This document shows, one piece after another, positions 20,981 to 30,434 of a DNA stretch of 64,000 nucleotides (positions are counted from its first letter, which is position 1; each line of letters begins with the position of its first letter). Under the pieces are notes generated by a model. That model was given only the letters and a program-made list of their open reading frames with translations, had not been told where the DNA came from and ran no database searches. The position numbers and the translations under genes are program-made. The stretch is from Pantoea septica. GTDB taxonomy: Bacteria > Pseudomonadota > Gammaproteobacteria > Enterobacterales > Enterobacteriaceae. The stretch is from NCBI RefSeq assembly GCF_002095575.1, contig NZ_MLJJ01000020.1, positions 1 to 64,000 of the forward strand, in the 5' to 3' direction.

Positions 20981-21808
20981 ATGAAAACCGAAGACAATAT
21001 GGCACAAAAATCATCGACGGGCGGCTTTGCACCTGCAGTACAGCCGACCGCCTCAACCACGATTCATACTGACAGCCACGCTATTCAGGCAGGCGAAACC
21101 TCGGTGCCGAGCCAGGGCGAGAATATGCCCGCTTACTACGCCAGACCGAAAGAGGCGAACGGTCCGCTGCCGGTGGTGCTGGTGGTGCAGGAGATCTTTG
21201 GCGTGCACGAACATATTCGTGATATTTGCCGTCGGCTGGCGCTGGAGGGCTATCTGGCCGTGGCGCCGGAGCTCTATTTTCGCGAAGGCGACCCGAACGA
21301 TTACAACGATATTCCTACCCTGTTCAGCGAGCTGGTCAGCAAAGTGCCAGACAGCCAGGTGCTTTCCGATCTCGACCACGCCGCCAACTGGGCCGGCCGC
21401 AACGGCGGCGATATTCGCCGTATGGGCATTACCGGCTTCTGCTGGGGCGGCCGCATCAGCTGGCTTTACGCCGCGCACAATCCGCAGCTGCGCGCCGCCG
21501 TCGCCTGGTATGGCCGCCTCATCGGCGAGAAAACCATGAAGCAGCAGAAGCATCCGATCGATATCGCCGTGGATTTAGGCGCGCCGGTGCTGGGCCTCTA
21601 CGGCGGCCAGGACGATGGCATTCCGCTGGAGAGCGTGGAGCAGATGCGTCAGGCGCTGCACGCCGCTAACGCCAAAGCGGAGATCGTCGTCTATCCCGAC
21701 GCGGGCCACGCCTTTAACGCCGACTATCGACCGAGCTATCACGCCGAATCGGCGCAGGATGGCTGGGCCCGCATGCTGACGTGGTTTAAGCAGTTCGGCG
21801 TCGTCTGA
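20981..21808 (+). CDS. ysgA: Putative dienelactone hydrolase YsgA
   Basis: Alpha/beta-hydrolase of the dienelactone hydrolase family; physiological substrate unknown. 275 residues, start set by GGAG seven bases upstream. The family Cys nucleophile is in ITGFCWGGR (about 149-157), the acidic residue in LYGGQDD and the histidine in DAGHAFNAD. No signal peptide. It is divergent from udp across a 302-bp region that contains the udp control sites near udp and, on the ysgA side, no element I can name. Confidence 0.93.
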   Translation: MKTEDNMAQKSSTGGFAPAVQPTASTTIHTDSHAIQAGETSVPSQGENMPAYYARPKEANGPLPVVLVVQEIFGVHEHIRDICRRLALEGYLAVAPELYFREGDPNDYNDIPTLFSELVSKVPDSQVLSDLDHAANWAGRNGGDIRRMGITGFCWGGRISWLYAAHNPQLRAAVAWYGRLIGEKTMKQQKHPIDIAVDLGAPVLGLYGGQDDGIPLESVEQMRQALHAANAKAEIVVYPDAGHAFNADYRPSYHAESAQDGWARMLTWFKQFGVV

Positions 21809-21822
21809 TTACGCACGCAATA

Positions 21823-21844
21823 AAAAAGGGGCGCCTCAGCGCCC
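21823..21844 (-). terminator. Rho-independent terminator of metE
   Basis: On the minus strand GGGGCGC-TGAG-GCGCCCC is followed by TTTTTT. The plus strand has no T run after the stem, so it belongs to metE and not to the convergent ysgA. Confidence 0.9.
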
Positions 21845-21865
21845 CGACCTCAACAGCAACGTACC

Positions 21866-24142
21866 CTAAACCGGGGCATTTTCGCCGCGCAGTTTCTTCG
21901 CCGCCTCCACCATGTTCGCCAGCGCCTGACGGGTTTCCGTCCAGCCGCGCGTTTTCAGGCCGCAGTCCGGGTTGACCCACAGACGCGCTTGCGGAATGCG
22001 CTGCGCCGCTTTACGCAGCAGATTCTCTATCCACTGGACGCTCGGCACGTTCGGCGAATGAATATCGTAAACGCCGGGGCCGATTTCGTTCGGATACTCA
22101 AATGCCTTAAAGGCTTCCAGCAGATCCATATCGGAACGCGAGGTTTCGATGGTGATGACGTCGGCATCCAGCGCCGCGATGGACGCCATGATGTCGTTGA
22201 ATTCGCAATAACACATATGGGTGTGGATCTGGGTGTCGTCTTTCGCCACCGCGGCGTTAAGGCGGAAGGCGTCTACCGCCCACTTCAGGTAGGCGGACCA
22301 GTCGGACTGGTGCAGCGGCAGGCCTTCGCGCAGCGCCGGCTCGTCAATCTGGATAATGCCGATGCCGGCCGCTTCGAGATCGGCGACCTCGTCGCGCAGC
22401 GCCAGCGCGATTTGCTTCGCGATGGTTTCGCGCGACACGTCTTCGCGCGGGAAGGACCAGCAGAGAATGGTTACCGGGCCGGTCAGCATCCCTTTCACCG
22501 GCTTGTCGGTCAGCGACTGCGCATAGGTCGCCCACTCCACGGTAATCGGCCGCGGGCGGCTGACGTCGCCGATAATCACCGGCGGCTTGACGCAGCGCGA
22601 GCCGTAGCTCTGCACCCAGCCGTTTTGGGTGAAGACGAAACCCTCCAGGTTTTCGCCGAAGTACTCCACCATGTCGTTACGCTCCGCTTCGCCGTGTACC
22701 AATACGTCGAGGCCCAGGCGCTCCTGCTCGGCGATCGCCTGTTTAATATGCTGCGCAATGCCGGTGCGGTAGCTGGCGCCGTCGATATCGCCTTTTTTGA
22801 AATCGAGGCGCAGGCCGCGGATCTCAGTGGTCTGCGGAAAAGAACCGATGGTGGTGGTCGGCCAGGCTGGCAGATTAAAGCGGCTGCGCTGCGCACGGGC
22901 GCGCTCGGCGTAGGGGCTGGCACGCTCGGTATCCTGCGTGGAGATCGCCGCCAGACGCCTGCCGACCGCCGCATTGTGAACGCGGCTGGAGTGGGCGCGG
23001 TTGCGAATCGGCGCGCTCCAGGCCTCCAGCGAGGCCGCGTCGTTATGGTTGAGCGCGTCGCTCAACAGCTTCAGTTCGCCGCATTTTTGCAGCGCGAAGG
23101 CGAACCAGCTTTTTACTTCGTCATCGAGGCGGGTCTCTGCACGCAGATCGATCGGGCTATGCAGCAGCGAGCAAGAGGTGCCGATCCACAGCAGATCGCG
23201 CTGGCCGAGCAGCGGCTGCAGGCGCTGGTACCAGCGGCTCAGGTCGGCGCGCCATACGTTGCGGCCGTTGATAACGCCGAGCGACAGCAGCCACGCTGCC
23301 GGTAACTGCTGGTTTAGCTGTGCGAGGTCGTCGCGGCCGTGCACCAGATCGACATGCAGCCCCTGCACCGGCAGCGCGCGAATAACTTCAAGGTTCTGGC
23401 CGATGCTGTCGAAATAGGTGGTCAGCAGCAGCTTCACGTTGCCCTGCAGCGCCTGGTAAGCGGGCCTGAACGCTTCGCGCCACGCCTGCGGCAGCTCCAG
23501 CGATAGCGCCGGCTCGTCAATCTGCACCCACTCGACGTCGCGCTTTTTCAGCTCGGCCAGCACCTGCTGGTAAACCGGCAGAAGGTCATTCAGCAGCGAC
23601 AGGCGGTCGAACGGCTCGCCTTTGACTTTGCCCAGCCAGATATAGGTTACGGGGCCGAGCAGCACCGGCTTCACCTTATGGCCCAGCGCCAGCGCTTCGT
23701 CCACTTCGTCCAGCAGCTGGGTCCAGGCAAGTTTGAAAGACTGGCCTTTTGTGAACTCCGGCACGATGTAGTGATAGTTGGTGTTAAACCATTTGGTCAT
23801 CTCGGCGGCGGCGGCAGGTTCGCCCGTTGGCGCCCGGCCGCGCGCAATGCGAAACAGCGTATCGAGGTCGATGGCCCCGTCTTTATTCTGATGGCGCGCC
23901 GGAACATTGCCCAGCATCAGGCTGGTGGTCAGCACATGATCGTACCAGGCGAAGTCGCCCACCGGCAGCAGATCGACCCCCGCCTCTTTCTGCTGCTGCC
24001 AGTGGCGGGCGCGCAGCTCGCGTCCGACCGCCAGCAGCTCTTGCTGAGTCGCTTTTCCCGCCCAGTAGCTCTCCTGCGCTTTTTTCAGTTCGCGACGCAG
24101 GCCGACGCGGGGAAAGCCGAGGCTGTGGTTCAGAATTGTCAT
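21866..24142 (-). CDS. metE: Cobalamin-independent methionine synthase
   Basis: Transfers the methyl group of 5-methyltetrahydropteroyltri-L-glutamate to homocysteine without B12. 758 residues (753 in E. coli), two related TIM barrels. Zinc and homocysteine site residues lie in [21 protein letters not shown] and [12 protein letters not shown] in the C-terminal barrel; [13 protein letters not shown] is in the first barrel and [12 protein letters not shown] in the second. The start [14 protein letters not shown] at 24142 matches the family; an in-frame ORF extends 48 codons upstream across the operator region and was rejected. It is divergent from metR, its activator in E. coli. Confidence 0.98.
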   Translation of the reverse strand: MTILNHSLGFPRVGLRRELKKAQESYWAGKATQQELLAVGRELRARHWQQQKEAGVDLLPVGDFAWYDHVLTTSLMLGNVPARHQNKDGAIDLDTLFRIARGRAPTGEPAAAAEMTKWFNTNYHYIVPEFTKGQSFKLAWTQLLDEVDEALALGHKVKPVLLGPVTYIWLGKVKGEPFDRLSLLNDLLPVYQQVLAELKKRDVEWVQIDEPALSLELPQAWREAFRPAYQALQGNVKLLLTTYFDSIGQNLEVIRALPVQGLHVDLVHGRDDLAQLNQQLPAAWLLSLGVINGRNVWRADLSRWYQRLQPLLGQRDLLWIGTSCSLLHSPIDLRAETRLDDEVKSWFAFALQKCGELKLLSDALNHNDAASLEAWSAPIRNRAHSSRVHNAAVGRRLAAISTQDTERASPYAERARAQRSRFNLPAWPTTTIGSFPQTTEIRGLRLDFKKGDIDGASYRTGIAQHIKQAIAEQERLGLDVLVHGEAERNDMVEYFGENLEGFVFTQNGWVQSYGSRCVKPPVIIGDVSRPRPITVEWATYAQSLTDKPVKGMLTGPVTILCWSFPREDVSRETIAKQIALALRDEVADLEAAGIGIIQIDEPALREGLPLHQSDWSAYLKWAVDAFRLNAAVAKDDTQIHTHMCYCEFNDIMASIAALDADVITIETSRSDMDLLEAFKAFEYPNEIGPGVYDIHSPNVPSVQWIENLLRKAAQRIPQARLWVNPDCGLKTRGWTETRQALANMVEAAKKLRGENAPV

Positions 24143-24188
24143 ACGCTGTTCTCCCGATAATTTTTCTTTGGCGTCGTCTGGCAGCCAA

Positions 24189-24220
24189 AGATGTTTAGCC
24201 GTCCAGATGTTTACACCGCT
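24189..24220. promoter_or_regulatory. Tandem MetJ boxes in the metE-metR region
   Basis: Four contiguous 8-mers resemble the met box AGACGTCT: AGATGTTT (6/8), AGCCGTCC (6/8), AGATGTTT (6/8) and ACACCGCT (5/8). Tandem boxes at exact 8-bp phase are how MetJ-SAM binds. A MetR-like element (7 of 9 fixed positions of TGAANNTNNTTCA) at 24272-24284 is weaker and not listed separately. Confidence 0.75.
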
Positions 24221-24284
24221 ATATTCTGCGGGTAGTGTATGTTGCTCAAGCGCAAATTGTTCAATCTCCATGTGAAGGACGCTC

Positions 24285-25211
24285 ATGATCGAACTTAAGC
24301 ACCTGCGGACGCTTCAGGCTCTGCGTAATACTGGCTCGCTGGCCGCCGCCGCCGCGCAGCTTCATCAGACGCAATCGGCGTTGTCGCATCAGTTCAGCGA
24401 TCTCGAGCAGCGTCTGGGATTCCGCCTGTTCGTGCGCAAAAGCCAGCCGCTGCGCTTCACGCCGCAGGGCGAAATTCTGCTGCAGCTGGCGGAGCAGGTG
24501 CTGCCGCAAATCCAGCAGGCGCTACAGGCATGCCACGAGCCTTATCAGGCGACGCTGCGCATCGCTATTGAGTGCCACAGCTGCATCCAGTGGCTGACGC
24601 CGGCGCTGGACAACTTTCGTCAGAGCTGGCCGCAGGTAGTGATGGATTTTAAATCGGGCGTGACCTTTGATCCGCAGCCTGCTCTGCAGCAGGGCGAGCT
24701 GGACGTGGTGCTCACTTCCGATATCCTGCCGCGCAGCGGCCTGCACTACACGCCGATGTTCGACTTCGAAGTGCGCCTGGTGTTGGCGCCCGATCATCCG
24801 CTGGCGCAGGTCGAGCACATCACTCCCGAGGCCCTGGCGCAGGAGGTGCTGATGATCTATCCGGTGCAGCGCCAGCGGCTGGATATCTGGCGGCACTTTC
24901 TTCAGCCGGCAGGCGTCAGCCCGGCCTTGAAGAGCGTCGACAATACGCTGCTGCTGATTCAGATGGTGGCGGCGCGCATGGGCATCGCCGCGCTGCCGCA
25001 CTGGGTCGTCGAGAGCTTTGAAAAGCAGGGATTAATCGTGACGAAAACCCTGGGCGAAGGGCTGTGGAGCCGCCTTTATGCCGCCGTGCGCGACGGGGAG
25101 CAGCGTCAGCCGGTGCTGGAAGCCTTTACCCGCTTTGCGCGGCAGCACGCCTGCGAACACCTGCCGTTCGTGCGCGATGCGGCGCTTCCCGGCGCGATTT
25201 TGCAACGCTGA
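24285..25211 (+). CDS. metR: HTH-type transcriptional regulator MetR
   Basis: LysR-family activator of metE, metH and other methionine genes, with homocysteine as co-effector. 308 residues. The N-terminal winged HTH (about 1-60: [30 protein letters not shown]) is followed by a periplasmic-binding-like effector domain. The chain is near-identical to E. coli MetR until about residue 295, after which the C-terminus is shorter and different (E. coli 317), the usual variable end. Divergent from metE. Confidence 0.97.
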   Translation: MIELKHLRTLQALRNTGSLAAAAAQLHQTQSALSHQFSDLEQRLGFRLFVRKSQPLRFTPQGEILLQLAEQVLPQIQQALQACHEPYQATLRIAIECHSCIQWLTPALDNFRQSWPQVVMDFKSGVTFDPQPALQQGELDVVLTSDILPRSGLHYTPMFDFEVRLVLAPDHPLAQVEHITPEALAQEVLMIYPVQRQRLDIWRHFLQPAGVSPALKSVDNTLLLIQMVAARMGIAALPHWVVESFEKQGLIVTKTLGEGLWSRLYAAVRDGEQRQPVLEAFTRFARQHACEHLPFVRDAALPGAILQR

Positions 25212-25267
25212 GCCGCAAATTCCCCTATAATGCGCAGCCTGTTAAACGACCATGAGAAAATCTCACC

Positions 25268-25873
25268 ATGACCAATAACGATATTTTGCGCAGCGTGCGC
25301 TTTATGCTGAATTTAAGCGATGCCAAAGTGGTGGAGATTTTCGCACTGACCGACTGCGAAGTCGCGCTGAGCGACGTGCAGGCGTGGCTGAAAAAAGAGG
25401 ACGACGCCGCGTTTAAACCGCTGCCGGACGTGCTGATGGGCTATTTTCTCAACGGCCTGATTTTCTTCCGTCGCGGCAAAAGCGAAGAGATGCCAGCGCC
25501 CTCGATCGAACGCCGCATGAACAACAACATTTTCATGAAAAAACTGCGCATCGCGTTCGATTTAAAAACTACCGATATTCCCGCGGTGCTGGCTAAGGCG
25601 AACTTCTCGGTTTCTCAGGCGGAAATCGGCGCCATTTTCCGCAAGCCGGATCATAAAAACTATCGCGAATGCGGCGATCAGATTATGCGTAACTTTTTAA
25701 AGGGGCTGACCCTGACGCTGCGCCCGACGCAGCCGGCAAAAGCCAGCCCGACGCAGGCGGCGAAAAGCGCGCCGTCGCAGGCCACGAAAACCAGCCCGGC
25801 GCAGTCGGTAAAATCCGCTCCGTCGAAGACGGCGAAACCTCGCCCGGCACAGCCGCCGAAAGACAGAAAATAG
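25268..25873 (+). CDS. yehS: YehS (DUF1456) with C-terminal octapeptide-repeat extension
   Basis: DUF1456 protein of unknown function; two copies of an about 65-residue helical domain are visible (DILRSVRFMLNLSD... and NNIFMKKLRIAFDL...), each with the family tail motif (FLNGLIFFRRGK, and DHKNYRECGDQIMRNFLKGL). E. coli YehS is about 156 residues and ends there; this one has 201, the extra 48 being six octapeptides with consensus [STA]Q-x-x-K-[ST]-[AS]-P. The tail is strongly basic and should be disordered. Location after metR is not that of E. coli yehS. No strong ribosome-binding site is seen; the start follows the family. Confidence 0.88.
   Translation: MTNNDILRSVRFMLNLSDAKVVEIFALTDCEVALSDVQAWLKKEDDAAFKPLPDVLMGYFLNGLIFFRRGKSEEMPAPSIERRMNNNIFMKKLRIAFDLKTTDIPAVLAKANFSVSQAEIGAIFRKPDHKNYRECGDQIMRNFLKGLTLTLRPTQPAKASPTQAAKSAPSQATKTSPAQSVKSAPSKTAKPRPAQPPKDRK
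25727..25870 (+). repeat. Six imperfect 24-bp tandem repeats at the 3' end of yehS
   Basis: Successive units encode TQPAKASP, TQAAKSAP, SQATKTSP, AQSVKSAP, SKTAKPRP and AQPPKDRK. The Lys-coding triplet and the final Pro codon are at fixed positions of each 24-bp unit; the last unit is degenerate. Divergence between units argues against a very recent expansion. Confidence 0.85.
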
Positions 25874-25896
25874 TTCCGCCGCCAGGCGCGCGACGG

Positions 25897-25926
25897 CCGT
25901 CAGGGCGACCTTCGCCGTCCTGACGG
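25897..25926. terminator. Hairpin between convergent yehS and yigM
   Basis: CCGTCAGG and CCTGACGG form a perfect 8-bp stem with an inner GCGA/TCGC extension. There is no T run on either strand, so termination function is uncertain; position between two convergent stops is the main support. Confidence 0.45.
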
Positions 25927-25936
25927 GATATACGCC

Positions 25937-26791
25937 TCAGCGACTGCGTATCACCCAGCGCTTATGCACATATAGCGAGGCGAAAATCACCAGCGCGCCA
26001 GCGATAAAACTGGGCCAGTGCGGCTTCTGCTGCCAGATAGCCAGATTCACCAGCAGCCCCGCCGGGACATGCATATTGTTCATAATGCCCAGCGTGCCCG
26101 CATCGACCTGCGTGGCGCCGTAGTTCCACATAAAATAGCCCAGCCCCGACGCCGCCACGCCCAGCCATACCAGAATGCCCCACTGCAGCGAGGTGGTCGG
26201 CAGTTTCGCGGGGTTGCCCCACAGGCACCAGGCGATAATCGCAATCAGCACCGCACCGAGATAAAACCAGGAAAAGGCGGTGTGCTGTGGCATCGGCCGG
26301 GTTTCCTGCAGCCGTTTATAGCCCACCATGCCCACGGCAAAGCAGATATTCGCCAGCTGCACCAGCAGCAGGCCGAACCAGAAATGATCGCTAACCTTGT
26401 CGTAGCGAATAATCGCCGCGCCCGCGACCGCCAGCAGCGCGCTGAAGGCGTAGCCGATGCGCAGCGGGCGCTTGCTGATCACATCATAAATCAGGGTGAC
26501 ATAGAGCGGCGTCATGACGGTAAACAGCAGGAATTCGGACACGCTGAGATAGAGATAGGCTTCGAAGCTAATCAGGTACATGATGCCGAGCTGCAGCATC
26601 CCCACCAGCATATAGAGCAGCAGCGTCGACGGACGATAGCCGCGCCAGCGCAAAAAAGGCAAAAACACCAGCGCCGCCAGCGCCAGGCGCATTAAAACGG
26701 AGAACCAGGTGTCCACCTGCCCCGCCAGATATTCTCCGATCAGGCTAAAGGAGAACGCCCAAAGAATAGTGGTAACGATCAGTAACAGCAC
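25937..26791 (-). CDS. yigM: Biotin transporter YigM (EamA family)
   Basis: Inner membrane carrier shown in E. coli to take up biotin. 284 residues with ten predicted membrane helices arranged as two EamA halves (about 1-135 and 145-280). It is close to E. coli YigM throughout, for example YDKVSDHFWFGLLLVQL, VGYKRLQETRPMPQH and NYGATQVDAGTLGIMNN. Translation starts at a GTG, preceded by AGGA at good spacing. It is divergent from glpT; in E. coli it neighbours metR directly, whereas here yehS lies between. Confidence 0.92.
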   Translation of the reverse strand: MLLLIVTTILWAFSFSLIGEYLAGQVDTWFSVLMRLALAALVFLPFLRWRGYRPSTLLLYMLVGMLQLGIMYLISFEAYLYLSVSEFLLFTVMTPLYVTLIYDVISKRPLRIGYAFSALLAVAGAAIIRYDKVSDHFWFGLLLVQLANICFAVGMVGYKRLQETRPMPQHTAFSWFYLGAVLIAIIAWCLWGNPAKLPTTSLQWGILVWLGVAASGLGYFMWNYGATQVDAGTLGIMNNMHVPAGLLVNLAIWQQKPHWPSFIAGALVIFASLYVHKRWVIRSR

Positions 26792-26983
26792 AGCGTCGAT
26801 CCTGCATAAAAAGAGAGGCCGCTAGTGTAATCAATGTGCTGCAACGCCGCGGCGCTTTCTGGTTGACAACTGCTCGCAAAAGAAACGATCGGCGCAAACA
26901 TGAGTGAATGTTTTATAAACGATGCGCGTTTAGCGTCATTTAGTGACATTATCCTGCCGCAATTGTCATAAAAGTGTAACAAA

Positions 26984-27026
26984 TGTGTCAACTATCACAG
27001 CCAGCATGCGCGAAAAGCGCCATGAT
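26984..27026 (+). promoter_or_regulatory. glpT promoter with CRP site
   Basis: TGTGTCAACTATCACA (26984-26999) matches the CRP consensus in nine of ten positions. A -10-like CATGAT at 27021-27026 predicts a start near 27033, putting the CRP centre at about -41.5 (class II). Two TTTTCGCG-type repeats around 27010-27045 (minus strand) could be GlpR half sites, but this is weak. The rest of the 315-bp yigM-glpT region shows nothing I can name. Confidence 0.65.
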
Positions 27027-27106
27027 AGACGCGAAAAGGAACATGGCGGCGACCTCTGGAACGCGTCGCCCATTTCCACAATGACGACACGCCTGGGAGG
27101 GCAGTT

Positions 27107-28450
27107 ATGCTGAGCATCTTTAAACCCGCGCCGCATCGATCACAGGTAGCGGAAGATCAGGTTGATCCTTTATATCGCCGTCTGCGCTGGCAGATCTTCT
27201 TCGGTATCTTCTTTGGTTACGCCGCCTACTATCTGGTACGCAAAAATTTTGCGCTGGCGATGCCCTATCTGGTCGAGCAGGGCTTTTCGCGCGGCGACCT
27301 CGGTTTTGCGCTTTCCGGCATTTCGATTGCGTACGGCTTCTCAAAATTTATTATGGGTTCGGTTTCGGATCGCTCGAATCCGCGCGTGTTTCTGCCTGCC
27401 GGACTGATCCTCGCCGCCGCGGTGATGCTGTTTATGGGCTTCGTGCCCTGGGCGACCTCCAGCATTATGGTGATGTTCGCGCTGCTGTTTGCCTGCGGCT
27501 GGTTTCAGGGCATGGGCTGGCCGCCTTGCGGGCGCACCATGGTGCACTGGTGGTCGCAGAAAGAGCGCGGCGGCATCGTTTCGGTGTGGAACTGCGCGCA
27601 TAACGTCGGCGGCGGCCTGCCGCCGCTGCTGTTTCTGCTCGGCATGGCGTGGTTTAACGACTGGAAAGCGGCGCTCTATATGCCCGCTTTCGCCGCCATC
27701 GCCGTGGCGCTGGTCGCCTTCGCGCTGATGCGCGATACGCCGCAGTCCTGCGGCTTGCCGCCTATCGAGGCGTACAAGCATGACTACCCGCCGGACTACA
27801 GCGCCACGCACGAAGAGGAGCTGACGGCGAAACAGATCTTCACCCAGTATGTGCTGCCCAACAAGCTGCTGTGGTATATCGCGCTGGCGAACGTCTTTGT
27901 CTACCTGCTGCGCTACGGCATTCTCGACTGGTCGCCCACCTACCTGAAAGAGGTGAAGCACTTCACGCTGGATAAATCCTCCTGGGCCTACTTCCTGTAC
28001 GAATACGCCGGCATTCCCGGCACGCTGCTGTGTGGCTGGATGTCGGATAAGGTGTTCAAGGGAAATCGCGGCGCGACAGGCGTCTTCTTTATGACGCTGG
28101 TGACCATCGCCACGGTAGTCTACTGGTTTAACCCGGCGGGCAATCCCGGCGTGGATATGGCCTGCATGATTATCATCGGCTTTCTGATTTACGGTCCGGT
28201 AATGCTGATTGGCCTGCATGCGCTGGAGCTGGCGCCGAAAAAAGCGGCGGGCACCGCCGCAGGCTTTACCGGCCTGTTCGGCTATCTCGGCGGTTCGGTC
28301 GCGGCCAGCGCCATCGTCGGCTATACCGTCGACTTCTTCGGCTGGAACGGCGGTTTTCTGGTGATGGTGGTAGGCTGCGTGCTGGCGGTGATCCTGCTGC
28401 TGTTGACCATGATTAACGAACGCAAGCACAAGCAGCAGCTGGCGTCATAA
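27107..28450 (+). CDS. glpT: Glycerol-3-phosphate:phosphate antiporter
   Basis: Major-facilitator transporter of the organophosphate:phosphate antiporter family that imports sn-glycerol-3-phosphate in exchange for phosphate; also the entry route of fosfomycin in E. coli. 447 residues, 12 membrane helices. Substrate-site residues known from E. coli are at identical numbers: R45 (YYLVRKNF), K80, H165 (NCAHNVGGG) and R269 ([10 protein letters not shown]). GGGAGG precedes the ATG. In E. coli it heads glpTQ near glpABC; here it stands alone, without glpQ, between yigM and yigL, and is followed directly by a hairpin. Confidence 0.96.
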   Translation: MLSIFKPAPHRSQVAEDQVDPLYRRLRWQIFFGIFFGYAAYYLVRKNFALAMPYLVEQGFSRGDLGFALSGISIAYGFSKFIMGSVSDRSNPRVFLPAGLILAAAVMLFMGFVPWATSSIMVMFALLFACGWFQGMGWPPCGRTMVHWWSQKERGGIVSVWNCAHNVGGGLPPLLFLLGMAWFNDWKAALYMPAFAAIAVALVAFALMRDTPQSCGLPPIEAYKHDYPPDYSATHEEELTAKQIFTQYVLPNKLLWYIALANVFVYLLRYGILDWSPTYLKEVKHFTLDKSSWAYFLYEYAGIPGTLLCGWMSDKVFKGNRGATGVFFMTLVTIATVVYWFNPAGNPGVDMACMIIIGFLIYGPVMLIGLHALELAPKKAAGTAAGFTGLFGYLGGSVAASAIVGYTVDFFGWNGGFLVMVVGCVLAVILLLLTMINERKHKQQLAS

Positions 28451-28455
28451 AGAGA

Positions 28456-28480
28456 GAGGCCGGCATTGCGCCGGCCTCTT
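28456..28480. terminator. Hairpin terminator between glpT and yigL
   Basis: GAGGCCGGC-ATTGC-...GCCGGCCTC gives a strong GC-rich 9-bp stem between two convergent genes, 6 bp after the glpT stop. T runs are short on both strands, so it may act in both directions with moderate strength. Confidence 0.7.
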
Positions 28481-28483
28481 GCG

Positions 28484-29284
28484 TCAGGATAAAAACAGCG
28501 TGCGCAGCGTATGTGGCACGGCATCATCCGCATTGCTGCCGATCACTTCCAGGTCCGGCAGCCTGTCCTTCAAGCGCTGGTGGGCATTGCGCATAATGCA
28601 GCCCTTGCCCGCCATGCTCAGCATCTCCACGTCATTCATGCCGTCGCCGAAGGCGATGCACGCCTTGAGCGAGTGCCCCAGCTGCTTCGCCACCGCTTCC
28701 AGCGCGTGCCCCTTCGACACGCCGCCCGCCATCACCTCCAGGCAGGTCGGCAGCGAAAAGCTGACGTTAACGCGATCGCCCCAGCGCGCTTGCAGCGCCA
28801 GTTCGAGCGGGATCAGCGCCTCGGGATCGTCGCTGGTGAAAAAGACCTTGCTGATATTGTCGCCCGGCAGCATGCCTGGCTCATACACCTGATAAGTGAA
28901 TACCGACTCGCGGAAATAGTCCTGCTCCGCCGGATGGGTGCGGCTCATAAACCATTCGTCGTCGCGATAGACGTGCGTCAGGATGGCGGGATTAGCATAG
29001 TGCAGGCCGTAAAGCTCCAGCGCGATATCTTCGTCAAGGTTATGGCTGAACACCAGCTCGCCCTCGGCGTTGTGCACGCGCGCGCCGTTAGAGGTGATCA
29101 TATAAGCGGGAATGCCCAGCTTGTCGCGCATCTGCCCCACGTCGATGTAATGACGGCCGGTGGCGAAAACAAAGTGGATATCGCGCGCCACCAGCTGTTG
29201 CAGAATATCGTGGGCATAGGGCGTTAGCCGATGTTCGGGAGAGAGCAGCGTGCCATCCAGATCGGATGCGACGATTTGAAACAT
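28484..29284 (-). CDS. yigL: HAD-family phosphatase YigL
   Basis: Cytosolic sugar-phosphate / pyridoxal-phosphate phosphatase of HAD subclass IIB; in E. coli it helps relieve glucose-phosphate stress and is a target of SgrS. 266 residues. HAD motifs: I DLDGTLLS (8-15), II ITSNGARV (about 64-71), III lysine in GGVSKGHAL, IV FGDGMNDVEML. The cap domain lies between. It ends near the glpT hairpin and is followed upstream by pldB on the same strand, the E. coli order. Confidence 0.95.
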   Translation of the reverse strand: MFQIVASDLDGTLLSPEHRLTPYAHDILQQLVARDIHFVFATGRHYIDVGQMRDKLGIPAYMITSNGARVHNAEGELVFSHNLDEDIALELYGLHYANPAILTHVYRDDEWFMSRTHPAEQDYFRESVFTYQVYEPGMLPGDNISKVFFTSDDPEALIPLELALQARWGDRVNVSFSLPTCLEVMAGGVSKGHALEAVAKQLGHSLKACIAFGDGMNDVEMLSMAGKGCIMRNAHQRLKDRLPDLEVIGSNADDAVPHTLRTLFLS

Positions 29285-29335
29285 GAAAACCTCAGGTATT
29301 GTTATAGGCCGTAGCCGGTAAGATAACTTTTCGAA

Positions 29336-30319
29336 TCAGGAATGCGCCTCGAAGAAGTCGACCAGCGCATTCAGCGCTTCGGCGCGCATGACATCTTTTT
29401 CAAACAGAATTTCGTGGCGCGCCTCTTTAATAACGCGCGTCTCGCAGGGATGGCCCGCCTGCGCCATCGCCGCGCAAAAAAGATCCTGCGAACGGTTGTC
29501 CACCACGCGATCCTCGCCCGCCTGCAGCAGCAAAAGCGGCGTGGCGATGGTGCTGGCCAGGCTCAGAATATTGCGTCCGGCGTGAATGCCTTCGCGCACC
29601 CAGTGATAGGTCGGTCCGCCGACGCGGATAGCGGGATCGTCAGCGTAAAAACGCAGGCTGCGGCGATAGCGCTCCGCGCTGTGCGTCAGGCGATTGATAC
29701 CAAACGGATGCGCGCGCCAGCGTCCGGTGCCGAGCGCATAGCCATCGCGGATCGCCGGTCGCTTCTCCGCCCAGTCGAGGATACGGTTCGCCAGGAAAGA
29801 GGGCATAGGCAGCGCAATGCCGAACATCGGGGCCACCAGCGTCACCGCATGAAACGCCTGCGGCTGGCGCGCCAGAAAAAGCGTCAGGATCGCGCCGCCC
29901 ATCGAATGCGCCAGCGCGTAGCGGTGCTGGTAGTGGCCGCCAACAATCTCTTTCAGATAGAGCGTCTCTAAGTCGTCGACGTAGTGCGTGAACTCTACTA
30001 CATGACCGCGGTGGGTATCCTGCAGCAGCCGATCGGATCGCCCCTGCCCGCGATGGTCGAGGATCACCACGTCAAAGCCGCAGTGAAACAGGTCGTACGC
30101 CAGTTCGGGATATTTGACGTAGCTTTCGATGCGCCCAGGCACGATAAGAATAACGCGCTTATGATGCGGCGCGGTGAAGCGCACATAACGCAGAGTGACG
30201 TTTTCCACGCCGACGAATTCACGCTCTTCGCGCCGGTGCCAGAAGTCGAGCAGCGGACCGTGCGCAAAGGCGGCAAAGGCTTTTTCCCGATTGAGCCAGC
30301 TCGCTTTATGTCGTTCCAT
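29336..30319 (-). CDS. pldB: Lysophospholipase L2
   Basis: Alpha/beta-hydrolase of the inner membrane face that removes fatty acids from lysophospholipids (2-acyl preferred in E. coli). 327 residues. The nucleophile elbow is [11 protein letters not shown], the acid is in [10 protein letters not shown] and the histidine in [21 protein letters not shown] and [17 protein letters not shown] are typical of PldB. GGGGGA precedes the ATG. Divergent from rhtB, same strand as yigL. Confidence 0.95.
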   Translation of the reverse strand: MERHKASWLNREKAFAAFAHGPLLDFWHRREEREFVGVENVTLRYVRFTAPHHKRVILIVPGRIESYVKYPELAYDLFHCGFDVVILDHRGQGRSDRLLQDTHRGHVVEFTHYVDDLETLYLKEIVGGHYQHRYALAHSMGGAILTLFLARQPQAFHAVTLVAPMFGIALPMPSFLANRILDWAEKRPAIRDGYALGTGRWRAHPFGINRLTHSAERYRRSLRFYADDPAIRVGGPTYHWVREGIHAGRNILSLASTIATPLLLLQAGEDRVVDNRSQDLFCAAMAQAGHPCETRVIKEARHEILFEKDVMRAEALNALVDFFEAHS

Positions 30320-30434
30320 CTATCCCCCTGCAGACGCGCAACCGACCTGTCGCGAGCCGCGCATGCGGCCCGTAGCGTCACGCTTGTTTCTGGCGTATTG
30401 TGTCATATTTCCGCCCAGACAGGGAGCGCAACCC

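Noticed and set aside
21989..23305. 438-codon open frame on the plus strand opposite metE
   Set aside because: Shadow of metE, with arginine-rich low-complexity sequence only.
26907..26923. GlpR operator candidate AATGTTTTATAAACGAT upstream of glpT
   Set aside because: Only one half resembles the GlpR consensus and it lies about 110 bp upstream of the predicted start; not listed as a site.
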